From contig OY783197.1 of NCBI GenBank assembly GCA_963678675.1, positions 22,487,934 through 22,551,933 of the forward strand: a stretch of 64,000 nt of DNA, read 5' to 3'. Positions 1 to 12,372 of the stretch are shown piece by piece (the first letter of the stretch is position 1; each line of letters opens with the position of its first letter). The notes beneath the pieces were generated by a model that saw only the letters and a program-made list of their open reading frames with translations, ran no database searches and had not been told where the DNA came from. The stretch comes from Xiphydria camelus. Lineage: Eukaryota > Arthropoda > Insecta > Hymenoptera > Xiphydriidae. The translations under genes were made by a program, and so were the position numbers.

Positions 1-175
1 ATTGAAAAGCCGGAGAGACGCACTTACGCCAAGCAATAAGTGCGAGGGAGACAGTCTTACTAGACGACAACGTACTGCAGTTTTAAATATGGTTTTCCAG
101 CTTAGATAAGACGAAAAATAGAAAATAACCAAATACGGGGTAAATAATTTTGTCCACATTTTTCTAATCTGCGAT
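1..175. repeat. fam-L dispersed repeat copy, cut by the window edge
   Basis: The segment with AGAGACGCACTTACGCCAAG and the downstream ACGGGGTAAATAATTTT matches 13865-14035 and 60262-60500 at moderate identity. No coding potential or clear terminal repeats; class unknown. Confidence 0.55.
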
Positions 176-1765
176 AAAAAGAATGTCTTAACACGAAATT
201 GACTACAGCTCGTTTTCGTCAAACAGTTGTCAATAAAATCTACTAATTTCTTTCTCCGCACACTTACTACATTTTTCAGTATCCCTGCGATATTAAAATT
301 CTATACCTAAATGATCCCCTTTCTCAATAAGCTTTCTTCCGCGCTCGTTATTTTCCCTCCCCCCGCATTTGAAGTTCAAATAATGCACCGAATCCATTTC
401 AAATACACGCGGCGAAGGAATCGCGAGCCCGATAAGAAGCGACGCTTTGTTAAAGCTCGATGCACTTCGGGGACAAAGCGCGACTTTCGAGTGCATCGTG
501 TACGACGCGAGGACGTTCGATAATAATCCTCGAGACGCCTCCATTAGACGGCTAGTAACACGTTCCACGCGGATGGAGCTTGTGCGCATCCCCCCTCTCA
601 TGTACTTCGCTTGATAATAAGCCTTATAAAACCTGCCACCGCATTATCCGTCGTACGCGAGAGAAAGAAACCGCCATCGCGCTAACAGCATTAAGGATTT
701 ATACAACGTCGCGCTACGAAGAATTTTAATATGCTTAGAAGCTCTACGAAGGTGTGGTTACACGCTGTTACCCCGCGAAAGTACGGTTACCCTCGCCGGT
801 AGCGCGCGATGTTCGATACTCGCGCGCGGCAGCTCTGCTCGTCTCGCAGGATTTATGACGCGCGCGTCCTGCTATCAGGGACCGCGCGAGGGTACCCTCG
901 TGCCATCTGGGAGCACCCTCTAACGGCGAAAAAATGAAAGAACGCGTAAAGGCGGCTCCGGACTGATGGACAAAAACGCTCGCGAGTTTAATTTGAGACG
1001 CGCACGGTACAGCGGTGTCCAGTGGTTCGTTTCCGTCTTGAATTGTATTTCGTAACACGAGTTTACCGAGATTCAATTCGTTATGTATACCGAACTTACG
1101 AGTACCGAGTAAGATTTTTTCTCTGAAAAATTGTTCGATGATCAACGATATACGGCACGACGATTTACGCCAACTTCGATCGATCCCCTTTGGTATAATT
1201 TTTTAGAAAAATTGATGGGAACACCTGCCACTTCTCTCACGGTAAACATGTATCAAATGCACTCGCGCCGGATCGATCTACGTAACGCAGAAAACGCGAA
1301 CGTTCGTAACTGTGCGGCGGGTGTAAAATGCGAGGAATCAAAATGCCACGCGTCGAGAAGATATGGCGCGCGGCGTGTACAGGATATGTCGGTTCGAGAT
1401 TCCCCGTTCGTTCTTTCCTCCACGGTCGTTGCAACCGGGGCGAGATGCACTCGTATTTGAAGCACGATCTTACGACGCTCGCAGAATTTATACCAGCCGT
1501 TACACGGCCTAAGGAGCGATGGGTTACTCATCGCGGTGGTTGCCTGGTTACGTACGTACCTATGGGCGGTACTCGCGGTGGTCGTACGTCAATTTGCGGA
1601 GGGAAGAATGAAAATAGAGGATATGTGCCGCGGCATATACATACATATTGACGGGCTCATAAAGTAATCACGTTACTCGGCGTTGCATTTATGGTCGATG
1701 GATCACCGTGGCTATTAGATAAAAATCTGAATTTTTGTATGTAAGAGTACCCCAATTTATAGTAT
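176..1765. other. No gene recognised; CpG-rich patch at 770-1620
   Basis: The CpG-rich part gives overlapping open frames of up to 125 codons on both strands, all Arg/Ser/Pro-rich and mutually contradictory. I see no convincing exon. Confidence 0.5.
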
Positions 1766-1769
1766 CTGT

Positions 1770-1905
1770 TATCCAAAGCAACACACTTTAGTCAAAATAA
1801 GGTCGCTCACTGAATGACGTAATTTTTTGTCAAAACGACATCGAACGTCTTCCAGAAATGACAATATAATAATAATGCCTCATTATTTTGTCATTGACCA
1901 TTTCC
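1770..1905. mobile_element. fam-G fold-back MITE, truncated
   Basis: AAGCAACACACTTTAGTC followed by a GACGTAATTTTTTGTC block matches the intact fold-back at 41717-41917. The right arm decays after about 1900. Confidence 0.55.
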
Positions 1906-3264
1906 ACAAGATATTTAATCGTAAATTATGAAAATTTAACGCAGGCCTTATGGTAGAACTCATACCTGGAGGTTTTGATCCAAGAATTAAAACACTACTT
2001 TATTAGAACAAGCGGAAAAGATGCAAGAGCAATATGCACTGACGGTCAACGATTTTTAAAATTTCGAAAACGAAGGGGTCAAACGACCATCTCGATGAGA
2101 AATATTTAATTGAATCTGACGAAATGTCGCGAAAAGTAATAATATTTCGGTAGTCATGAATGCTTGGCAATGCTGCGCGTTCTCACGTGCCGTAATTATC
2201 AATTTCGGCTATTGAAAATCTTGATATTTCTCTACTTCATCATTATACAGCGGGAATGAAATTGACAGATGACAGAAACAGAAATAATAAAAGAAATGAG
2301 ATGTTATCGTATCGCTTGAAGTCGAAATATAATATTATGACCTGTGGTCAATGAGATAACTACTGCGAAAAAAAACTATATACGTATTCTCGTTAACATT
2401 TTCTAAACTGCTGTTTCATCACGTAATGAAGAGAAAATATGCATCATCGTTTGCGTCGTATTTTATACATTTTAGTATGACACTATGTTTTGACTAGCCG
2501 GACCCGATTCAACATCCTTAAAAAAACACATATCTCAATAATAACAATCGAAAAATACGTTACTTACGCCAAAAGGTACGTATTTTCTAACTGCGACGCC
2601 GAGTTAGGTGATTTCTTTTAGGACACTCTCCCCAAACTCCGATTGAACATCGAAAGGATTTTTCTGAACCTGGAATTCCTTCGGGACGATTTTCGAAGAA
2701 AGTGGCATCGTTTAGCTTTATTCGTCGCGGTTGACACAATGGGCGATGAAGGGACGGGTGCCAATATTCATTATATGGCTTCTTCCCGCGGCTCGTCCCG
2801 GATTACAGGCGTGAAAGGGGACCGGAAGTGCCGCCAAAATCGCTCGAGGAAACGGGAGCGGTTTCGGAGCGCGCCGCTAGTGGGTTCCGCGCGTAAAACC
2901 TCATTATTTGCGATGAGGGACCGAATGGAAGAGCCGTAGGAGAAAAGGAACGACGCGACGCAGTCCAACGCGGAGGCGCGCTCTGCAATTACCTTCGATT
3001 TTACGGCGGCCCAATCAAAATTAATCTGCGCGCGGTGGCACATCACTCGAACCCCGCGGATCTCCGGGTGAAAATGCAAATAGAAAGCCAATCATTGTCC
3101 CAGTCAGACGCCCCGGAAAATAATTCGAGTCTCTCGGTGGTGCCAGATTTTTAATTAATGACGTATATAGTGTCATCTGCTGTGCAATTCTCTGCAGCGT
3201 CACGGATAAGCGGGACGATGCGATAATATAAATAGGAAAAATCAATTTTATTTTGATTCAGAGT
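1906..3264. other. No gene recognised
   Basis: AT-rich to 2640, then CpG-rich. Open frames of about 100 codons around 2643-3091 overlap on both strands with basic low-complexity content. No splice-supported exon seen. Confidence 0.5.
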
Positions 3265-3722
3265 ACAGGGAAAGACTGATATCAGTAAATTTTACTGTAT
3301 TTACAATAAAAGAGGTACACATAAGGTTTTTCGGATATTCCTGCTGTGTTGAAGAACAATATTCCTCAGAGACTAGTAAATTATAATATAAACTATTGCT
3401 ATTTAATGTTTTTGAAAGAAAAATTACCATACCGCACCGTAAAAGCATCCGAAAACTCTTATATGTACTCCAGACGTCACGGATTCTGTTGCTGGTAACT
3501 TTTTAAACTGTCATCTTTAAACGTACTAACCAATGATCAATCAATTCTCGTGCTTTCATTGCCCAGGCCAAACGCCGCTTCGCCGAGGCTAACGAGAGCC
3601 TCGAGCCTCGAGTATGTGTAAAAATGACATTTTAAAAAGTTGCCACCTAGAGGATCCGTGACGCCGCGAGTAACTCTTTTATTGTAAATGCAGTAAAATG
3701 TACTGGCATTATTTTTTACGTG
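3265..3722. mobile_element. fam-B MITE interrupted by fam-F
   Basis: The left end is GGAAAGACTGATATCAG followed by TAAATTTTACTGTATT, mirrored on the right by AGTAAAATGTACTGGCATT. The internal TTTTTCGGATATTCCTGCTG block is shared with copies at 35310, 38999, 45873 and 56501. A fam-F copy is inserted at 3469-3669. No coding content. Confidence 0.75.
3469..3669. mobile_element. fam-F MITE (GTAC target) inside fam-B
   Basis: The ends pair as TCCAGACGTCACGGATTCTG and its near complement at the right. Flanks are GTAC at 3465-3468 and GTAA at 3670-3673, a GTAC duplication with one later substitution. Its internal site AACGTACTAACCAATG is uninterrupted and serves as the empty site for the self-nested copy at 10379-10571. 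Confidence 0.75.
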
Positions 3723-6520
3723 TAACACGATAATTTTCGTTCACCTCAATTTATTATTAGTAATTGACTGATCATTAAAACTCCAATGAATTTGTACAAA
3801 ATCAAAAAGAATTTCATAATCGCCCCCAAATAATCCGCAAACCCAACGGCGCTCAAATCCGGAAGGTATAACCGTCGCTTTAACGACTAAATTAAAATCC
3901 ACACGCTTTCTCAGAGACTCCCTCCGTGCTACGAGTAGAAGAGGGCCTGCGAGACGTCAGGCACGACGAGGTAATGCCGCGGGGGCGTAAAACATTTTTA
4001 TCGCGTCTCTTAATTAATATTTTTACGCCACCTTCCGTCGTACCCCTGTAAATTCTCGGCAACCAACCTCCCTCCGGCGTCTCCTTTTTCTCCGGAGGAA
4101 GGCGTAGGCCGAATTAAGAGACGACCACCATAGGCCTTGTAAAACTAATCACCCCCTCTGTACTGACTCTCCGTCACTCTCCCCTCTCCTCTTCCCTCTC
4201 TCTCATCTCACTCCATCTCACTTTCTTTCTTATCTCGCTGGCACCTAATTAGACCAATTATAAACCGAGAGCTCGTTCAACAGCGTCCCTTTGTTTTCCG
4301 TCTCGCCAGGAACGCGGGGTGTAATTTCGAGGGTCGCTTCGACACCGCTGCGGTACCGTAACTTTGGTAAGACTTCATAATCGAATTCGAAGTTTCCCAC
4401 GCCGAGACGTCTTAGCGAAACTGTCCGTATACGTCCCGATTTCTCACATTTTCTCGACAGTTTGTCAAATTCACGTTCTTCCACGTATGCTCGTTAATTT
4501 TTATTAACGAAATATACGGTAAAAAAGTTGGTGTTAATTTTTAACATGATTTCAACGATATTGACCTATACATAGGTTTAATTGAATTCAGGAAATATTT
4601 ATGTACATTATAAAGTGTTTATTTACTTCAAACTTCTGTTTACTCCTTATAAATAAATTTCTTATTCTTCGCGAAAGATTGTTTCTACTAGGTTCTTATT
4701 CAAATAACCTTTTATCTGGGTGTACTAACCAATGACATATCGCGATATTAATGCCAAACGTTAGTATATGCGCTAAAAAATACCTTTATAAAGCAAAAAG
4801 AGCGTGTAAACCAATTTGTTTATTCACTCGTCTAAATACGAATAAATGAAACGAAAGAAATAATAATTGAAAACTTGAAAGCATAAGGGCGCATAGGATA
4901 TGGTCCATACGCCCTTTTTTGAATTAAGTTTCTTAAAAAATTACAGAAACTAACGCCATAAGAGCATATCGATTTTAGACTTACATCTATATGTACCTAT
5001 GGCTTTAGTTTTCCTAATTTTTAAGAAGCTTAACGTTAAAAATATTAGTATAAGTATTAAGTTAATGTTCCATCGTATCCCATAATATGACCTTTTACCT
5101 TCTGTTTATCAAATTTGTATTTCAACATTTTTCGACCTCCTTTCTGTCAGTCTCGAAAACACATTTTCTTAATAAGCTTTTTAATTTTCACAAAGTGTCA
5201 TGATATGACTTCATATAATCTCCGTTCAACCGCACGCGATGAAATCGTAGCAGAGATATCTTTTCAACATCTCAGCCGTTTCAACGTTCGAAATATTTCA
5301 CTCCCCTTCGACTCTCCCATACAGATTCAGTCGTCCATCTGTCGCGCACAAACGCGCGTGTATACACGGCTGCGGGTATACGACGAAACGCGCTCGCGCA
5401 AGCGTATGTACCGGCGACGACGACGGTGCAAATCGCAGAGAGTTGCAATATTGGAATTCCCCGTAGGTAAGTATCGCTCGGGCCTTGATCCACATTGCAC
5501 ACACGCGCGGGGAGACCTGCGACTACATGCGCTCCGCTACAGATAACCGCCGCCGCGCGCGGTTCTCTCCGCCGCTGCGAGGCGCGCGTCGCGATTTTCA
5601 TCGACGACGCTAATAACGCCGCGCCGCGGCTCGACGAAGCGAGCATGGCTTTTCTCGACTCGTGACGATTATCGTCGCCGTCGCTGCATTTGCTGATATT
5701 AAAATGAAAAAGACTGCCGTATCTCCGTGAAAAGCGGATAGCGACCTTTCGAGGTTACGTTTTGTGTTACGGCGTGGTTTTGCCGCGTAGACGACGAGCG
5801 GGTCGGGTTGCCCGTTGGCGGGGGCGGTTGGAGTCGTTGAATCGAATATCGCGCTCGCGCGCGCGCGCGAATTTTCGCCGAACGCAAAGGGAGAGAGAAC
5901 GAAATCGATATGGCACGAGTCGTCCTTTCATTCCGCAAGCCTGATCGAGGGGAATTATTTAAGGAATTTCATGTTCGAGGGCAACGCCGAACGGACGACG
6001 TCGTCGACGTCGACGCAGGGGTGGCGCGGACGTCGGAACTCGACGAAGAATTCCCATATTGAGCGGAGGGAAAATTTTCACAATTGATCACGTATTTATT
6101 CCCGGAGCGGAATACGCGGAGGGCCTCCTTCGGAATCTTCCGTTGCTTTATTTCAAAGCGAGCGGAGAAATCCGAGAGGGAATGGAACCGCAATTTAATT
6201 CGGGTTGGTAAAAAAATTCGAAACGATATCTTCAGTAACTGGCGTCGTATTTGGGAGCAGAAAGAAATTCTCAGCTCAAGGCACGAGTTCTCTACGATAT
6301 ATCTTGAAATTCTTCGTTATCCGAGAAGATCATTTTCTCGGAATGAAGATTCGCGGGCCGATTTTAATAAATTTTTATTTGATTTTTCCTGCGGTATACG
6401 ACGTTTGAACGTTTTTTATGAAACTTCTGAGCTATAGATTGATTCGTAATCAGCTAAAATCTGCTATAGTCGTTTATTTAATTCTCCGTGATCATATAGG
6501 TACATCCGTACCGTTTTGCG
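3723..6520. other. No gene recognised
   Basis: Pyrimidine-rich tract at about 4140-4235, and a fam-F-like fragment GTACTAACCAATGAC near 4721. CpG-rich stretch at 5330-5900 with contradictory Arg-rich frames. No supported exon. Confidence 0.5.
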
Positions 6521-6521
6521 A

Positions 6522-6945
6522 TGGTCAGACATGTGTGAGTCAAATTAACTCTGCCGATTTTTAAATAATAACTACATGAACAACATTTGTCCAATTTAGA
6601 CCGACAAATTGTGGTACATTTCTCGAATATTGCAGAATATTCAATCACAGTGTTTACGTAAAAAATGGAATGATGACATATTCAAAAACTCTAATGAATA
6701 AGTAGATGCGTGATAAATGAGTTGCTTCGCTAAAAATGTCATAACTTCTTTATTTTTAGAGTTTTATTAATAAAGTCTACGGATGATTTTCATGAGATAT
6801 GGTACTTTAAAGCAATAAATAATTATATAGTGCACGTTCCAGAAACGTTTTTTCCAAATTCCAAAAAAGAGTCATATAGTACGAAATTTAAATAGTATAT
6901 TTACCCCGAGATTCAACGTGGATTTAGCTCTATGACTGTAAAAAA
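6522..6945. mobile_element. Degenerate TTAA-type MITE, inverted copy of 12373-12866
   Basis: Aligns in reverse complement with 12373-12866 over about 400 bp (shared CCAATTTAGACCGA, GATGCGTGA.AAATGAG, TAGTGCACGTT). Its TTAA flanks have decayed. Confidence 0.65.
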
Positions 6946-8009
6946 AATAAGTACATTCAGCTTCAAAATTGAAGCCATATCGGAGTACCTGTACGTGCAA
7001 CTCAAAGGGGCGGGGCTCGACTCAAAGAATGTGAGAAATGGGAGAAAGAGCGGGGTGAGAGATAAAACGCCGAGAAATCTTCATCCCGCGGAACCTCGAT
7101 GCGGGTGGATTTAACCCATCTTGGACCGACGAGATTGCCGGGGGCATTTCAAACGTCGATCAACCCGCTGCAAACCCCCTTTCTTCCGCCTCCACTTTGC
7201 AGCGCGGCGTCTCGGATTTCCCCAGTTCTCGCCCTCCGCGCGAGTTCCTCCGCGGCTTTTCTTCCGCAAATCGGCTCGCGCTATTCTCGCGCAAGAGAAA
7301 GGCGGGATCCTTTTATTACAATTCTTCGCACCCGAGACCACCGCGCCCGGGCGCTGCACAGTGTCAAGAAAATTTTTTATTTCTAAAGTTCGCCGCCAAA
7401 TTTTGGCTACCCGCCTACTACGAGGTGCGGATCTGTCGGGTCTCGTGTTCCCGTATACGTCACAGCTTGCATCCGCGCAGCGCGCGCTGTCAGAGAAGTG
7501 CAATTTCCCGTCTATTCTATCCTGCAATATATATGGAGATGACGGAGGCGTCCGTTGTCCTGTTTACTCGAGGCGTTATAAATTTCCGTGCTAATTTCAC
7601 TGCACGTGCGTCGGATCGCGTTACGCGTCGAATTACGTAGAGGGGAAACCTTGGGGTACCGAATCGACTGGATGCCAGCGATATCGAATTCCTCCACTCT
7701 TTGCCATACAAGGCGAATGAGATACATTTTTCGTTGAATTCAATTTTGCTCGTCTTCTCCGATCACCCGTGAAGCCCTACCACCGACGAAATTCCTCGGA
7801 ATCGTACTCGACATTTTATTTTGCAGCATTATAAAGAATATTTTTTTTCGTTAACCCTCCTCACTCTCGTGCACGAATGAGTACTAGAGGAGAGGTGGAA
7901 TGAAAAGGCAATATTTGTAATGGCCCGTAATACAGCGAGCGTAACCTACCTCAACAGTCAAGAGCCAGCTCGAGAGCGTTCCAATTTACCTCACTTTCCT
8001 CTGTGGGCA
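6946..8009. other. No gene recognised; CpG-rich
   Basis: 7090-7640 is GC-rich with open frames of 138-157 codons in several frames on both strands. They have no recognisable motif and mirror each other, so I treat them as chance frames. Confidence 0.5.
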
Positions 8010-8265
8010 CACTCAGAAAAATAACTTGGTTAAAATGACGAAACGCATCTGGTTAAACGAGTTGTCATTCTAACCAAAACACTTGTAAGTTGAACCAAAT
8101 ATCAAGTTATTCTAACTAAATTTACTCCAACTATATATGTCTAGTTATTCTAATCAAAAAATTGTCTGTTTAACCAAATAGATGGGGGATCCATATTTCA
8201 CCAAACGGTTTAGTTATGGTCTCCACGGTTTTGATTAAATTGATTAGGTTATTTTTCTCAGAGTG
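8010..8265. mobile_element. fam-I MITE
   Basis: Ends CACTCAGAAAAATAAC and its near-mirror AGGTTATTTTTCTCAGAG. Interior has repeated TCTAACTA and TTGAACCAAA blocks. Other copies are at 30306-30553 (opposite orientation) and 62384-62842. Confidence 0.75.
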
Positions 8266-8495
8266 CACGAAATTTCTTTCCGTGTTGGGGAGAAAATGAA
8301 TTCTTCGTTAATTTCTGTCTCATCTCGATTTCCAATCTCCGCTCATCTGTTAAATCGCTTCCTCGAATGTAACGTCGAACCGCCTCTAGAAGTTCGATTT
8401 TAAGAAACTCGACCGATGGTGATCGCGAACCCTGAAAGAAATGAAATGTGGATACGAGTATTTACGTATACACGCATTCTCGCGGAATGTATACA

Positions 8496-8984
8496 CACTG
8501 AGAAAAAAATGGGAGGGTAAAAGTGAAATAGACGTCCCACAGTTCAACTTTGAACGTATTTATCTCGAAATGCAGTTGGAATATGTGTGAAAAATGTATA
8601 CTACCTTTCTCTCTTGTAGCCGAAATACAGATAAATATTTGTTATTTAAACTTTTCTTCGATATCTGCAACCGATTTCAAGATAATCAATTTTGAACTTG
8701 TTATTCAACCGAGACATCTATCCTACTTTTACTCTTTGAATATTTATATTGCGTCTCAATACTCATCTTCTTGACTAAAATTCAAAATAAAAAGACGTTG
8801 TGGATATAACATTTGAAATACAAATGTAATTAATAATCACTTCAGTTATTTTCATGCGAATTTTCGATCGAAATTTGTAACATTGTAGTCTATTCAAGTG
8901 AATTATTAGTCCAAGTAACTAAACTTGTACTTCCCCATCCTTAACCGCCGATTTAGTCAAATTTACTAAAATTTTTTCTCAGTG
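8496..8984. mobile_element. fam-D TA-target MITE
   Basis: Starts CACTGAGAAAAAAATGGG and ends TTTTTTCTCAGTG followed by TA. The interior right half (AACCGCCGATTTAG) is shared with 9997-10223, and the middle with 17170-17380. Confidence 0.7.
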
Positions 8985-9659
8985 TACCGCGATCTCCTCT
9001 CAACATGTCCTATCTCCATTCGCAATCGAAGCGGAGACACCACCATATTGTCACGATTTCCCGCGGCATGATCCAAGGAGCGCGATGAATCTCGCCGCAC
9101 CTCGTCGGCGGTGCATCTCGCGACGCCAACTGGGAACGTGTCCGAAGGTATCGATGCACCCGCAGGGCGACGTCTACGTGTCCGAGGAGGACGCGTGGAC
9201 GTGTGCGGGTCGACGTATAGCCGCGGCGGCCCCATCAAGTTTTTACTTCGTTACGAAGGGCGTGGCGTCGCGACGAAGACGAAGGGCACGGAAGAGCACG
9301 GCGAAAAAGAAGGCCGAGAGGCGCTGACTGCGACTTATCTCCCTCTCGTTTCTTCATCTATTACAGCTTTTGTCGCGCGGCGGCCTGACCTCCGCGCCGA
9401 AGGATCCCTCCTCCGCACAAAACGCCCATTGTCGATGCCAAACGATCCGAGTTTAGCTATTGTTCGGAAAATAGGAGTCGGTTCGCCAAAGATTAGGCGT
9501 GATTAGAGTAGGTAGGACAGTACGTAAGTACGCGGGTGGTAATACACCTATATCGGCACTCGTGGACGATTATTATACCATAAAATCGCCAATAAGACTA
9601 ACGATTAAGGTTTTTAATGATAAATCGGACATGCCAAAGATTGGCAGAGGTGTGATCCC
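8985..9659. other. No gene recognised
   Basis: CpG-rich at 9060-9420 with Arg/Pro-rich frames on both strands. No splice-supported exon. Confidence 0.5.
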
Positions 9660-9752
9660 TAGTAGAAATTGAATTAAGGCGGTGTCGTGGCACTTTCAAG
9701 TTTCTCCTGATTCGAGCAAGGCACTAGCTAGTAAATATCGAAGCCCTGTCAA

Positions 9753-9920
9753 CACTGAAAAAAATATTTAGCTAATCCAGCTATATTTCTGGCTGCCTCA
9801 GACATTATTTGGTGACAACTAGAGAAATATTGCTAGCGTAGCAAGAATTCTTGCTATTGCGAAGAAAATTATCACGGCAATTACTATAATTTTCTAGTTG
9901 TGGCCAAATTTTGTTGAGTG
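9753..9920. mobile_element. Short MITE nested in fam-E
   Basis: Starts CACTGAAAAAAATATTT and ends TTTTGTTGAGTG; absent from the fam-E copy at 40302-41041. The core has a GCAAGAATTCTTGC palindrome. Confidence 0.55.
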
Positions 9921-9996
9921 AAGGCATTTTTCAGTTTTTCCGGATGCATAGATTTATGCACTTTGGCAAATATCATTCACTCATGCTTTCAAAATA

Positions 9997-10223
9997 CACC
10001 GAGAGAAAAAATGATCTTATATTCAATTAAATCTGCGTTTACGAGTGAAGGAATGCAGAATTAGTTGCTCCGACTAATAAATTTGGTAATAACGATTAAC
10101 AACTATTTGAAGGAACCAGGCTGTAGTCCATTCGAGTCAATTATTAGTACAAGTAATTAAATTTGCATCCCTCCACCCGTAACCGCCGATTTAGCCCAAA
10201 TTTACTACATATTTCTCCCAGTG
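9997..10223. mobile_element. fam-D MITE nested in fam-E, TA duplicated
   Basis: CACCGAGAGAAAAAA to TTTCTCCCAGTG with TA on both sides (9995-9996 and 10224-10225). The fam-E copy at 40 kb is continuous at the equivalent point. Confidence 0.75.
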
Positions 10224-10321
10224 TACCTACTAGGTTCGAGATAGCGAATTCGGACAGTAAAATTTACGGAAAAATGAGATTCGTTCTTACATGTCATTTG
10301 ATGATTAGCAACGTCACCTAC

Positions 10322-10728
10322 TCCCGGCGTCACGGATTCCGACACTGGTGACTTTTAAAAATGTCATTTATAACGTACTCCCGGGGTCACGTATCCTGTC
10401 GCTAGTGACCTTTCAAAATGTCATATTTCAACATACTAACCAATGAATAAATTATCATGCTTCCATTAGCCAGGGTAAATGCCGCAGTAGCTAATGAAAG
10501 TATGAGATTGCATTGTTAATTGGCTGGTACATTTTGAAAAGTCACCAGCGACAGAATCCGTGGCCCCGGGAGTACTAACCAATGATTTATCAATTCTCAT
10601 GAAACCCGATTAATCAAGACAAACGCCGTCATAAGCAATGGGAGCATGAGAATTTATTGTCCATTGATTAATATGTTTAAAAATGTCAATTTAAAAAGTC
10701 ACCAGCGACAGAATCCGTGACGCCGAGA
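10322..10728. mobile_element. fam-F MITE, outer copy
   Basis: TCCCGGCGTCACGGATTC pairs with GAATCCGTGACGCCGAGA. Left flank CTAC (10318-10321, one change from GTAC), right flank GTAC (10729-10732). The same fam-E point at 40 kb reads CACGTATC, close to an empty GTAC site. Confidence 0.8.
10379..10571. mobile_element. fam-F MITE inserted into fam-F
   Basis: TCCCGGGGTCACG to GTGGCCCCGGGA, 193 bp, flanked by perfect GTAC at 10375-10378 and 10572-10575. The uninterrupted site in another copy (about 3516) has GTAC only once, so GTAC is a real target duplication and not just a self-complementary end. Confidence 0.85.
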
Positions 10729-10995
10729 GTACATATTGAAATAGACTTTTCACGCTCGAGAGATTTGAGGTTTGAGATACCGAATATCGATATGAAGTCG
10801 GCCAGCAAAAAATTAACGGAAAAATAGCTTCACTTTTCGAGATTCGTTGTAGCGTGTCCTATTTTTATGAATGGATAATCACATCGCGTTAAGGGTTTAT
10901 GCTTTCTTCATGAGTTGGCGAAATTTCACGCAACGCCTCGATATCACTCGTCGCTGCCTCCATTAGATCAAGGCATCTCGCTAGAAAATTTCTAC

Positions 10996-12368
10996 CCGCG
11001 GGAATCCGCGGTTTGCGGTGTAAAAATAATGTTGAGGAACGCCCCCGAGGACCGGATCGAATGTTATCGCCCGGATGATGTACGTCGGCACGTCTGGCCC
11101 GATCTCGCGCGCCGGGGCCGTTGAGACGTTCCTGGCAAATGATGCGCGCGACGCCCCCGCCTTTTTCGCAAACGATGTTGTCCCTCTCGCCGGCAATATC
11201 TAGAACGAAAATCAATAGTTTGAAAGACGCCGGGACTCGGAGTCCAACGGAGGAGGTTGTGTGCGGGGTCGTGGGGTGCCGAGAGAGAGGGTACACAGTT
11301 AAGAAAAAACGGAAGTTGAGGTCGCATTAGGTATAAGCGGGTCTTCCGATGTTTAAAAGGGAATTTAAAAAAAAAAAACACGCCTCTCCCGTCTCATTTT
11401 ATCCTCGACGAAGTGCCGCGACGGTATTTTTAACGCGACAACCGCGACAGGAAACGTCGATTGCATTCGACTCGCCGTCTAATCCTCTTTGCGCGTACAT
11501 ATATATGTTTTTTATCGCGCGAAACCGTGCCCAAAAGTCCTCGCTGAGCCGAGGCAACCTTTCATCTATATAAAAAAAAGAAATAAGGCGAACCACAGGC
11601 TTCGTGGAACCGTACGTATCAACGCACACACGCACGCACACCCCGCGGGGACGACGATGCGAAACGAGAAAAAGAAAGTGGAAAAAGCTCTCGACGCGCT
11701 CGTCGAGAGCGCGGGGAAGAGGAGTCCGCGGACAATCGGATGAGAGATAACTGAGATCGCGGCGGAAGCGGCGGGGAGCACAATGGACAAGGGTGCAGGG
11801 TTAGCAGGCTGATATTGTCGGACGGGGTGTGGAACTAGTAGTCATTTCGGCGATGAGATCAGCGTGTCGAACCCGGCACCGTACCTCTATCCGCGGAGTC
11901 TTTCCAATCTTCCATTTCCGGTCCTTTCGGGAGGGGGTGCGGAGAGGGCGGACCCCCCGGCGGCTTTCTCATTCGGCTGGATGAATGCGGGAGCGCGTTT
12001 GTCCTCCGCGGAAAGATTGACTTCGAAAAGATTTTGTATTAAATAAAGTATCGATCGCCGGGCACGAACTTTTTCGCGGTACTTGTTTACTCGATCTCTC
12101 CATTGATGTACACCTATCGACGATGATGTGCGTCGAATTCGAGGGTTCGGAGGGAGGGATAATCCACCTCGATTCGTGCTGCCCTTTGGAGGGCAATAGA
12201 GGTGCAGGGTTGATTCAATCGTATAACGTCACACGCACCGTGCTTCTTTATCGCAATGGATCGTATTTATCGATGTTTGATGATCGAGGCACGAAAGAAA
12301 GATTGTTATAAAAATTGTTGATTATTTCCGGGTGTTAATTTAGATTTAACAAGAATTCGCGAACATTA
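10996..12368. other. No gene recognised
   Basis: CpG-rich at 11030-11300 and 11640-12010 with overlapping basic frames on both strands, and an A-tract at 11368-11378. No exon supported. Confidence 0.5.
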
Positions 12369-12372
12369 TTAA

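Larger units (their letters stand above)
9660..10995. mobile_element. fam-E element carrying four nested insertions
   Basis: Ends TAGTAGAAATTGAA and AAAATTTCTAC form a short inverted repeat, shared with the shorter copy at 40302-41041. Relative to that copy it holds a MITE at 9753-9920, a fam-D MITE at 9997-10223, and a fam-F at 10322-10728 that itself carries another fam-F. No coding content; superfamily unknown. Confidence 0.65.
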
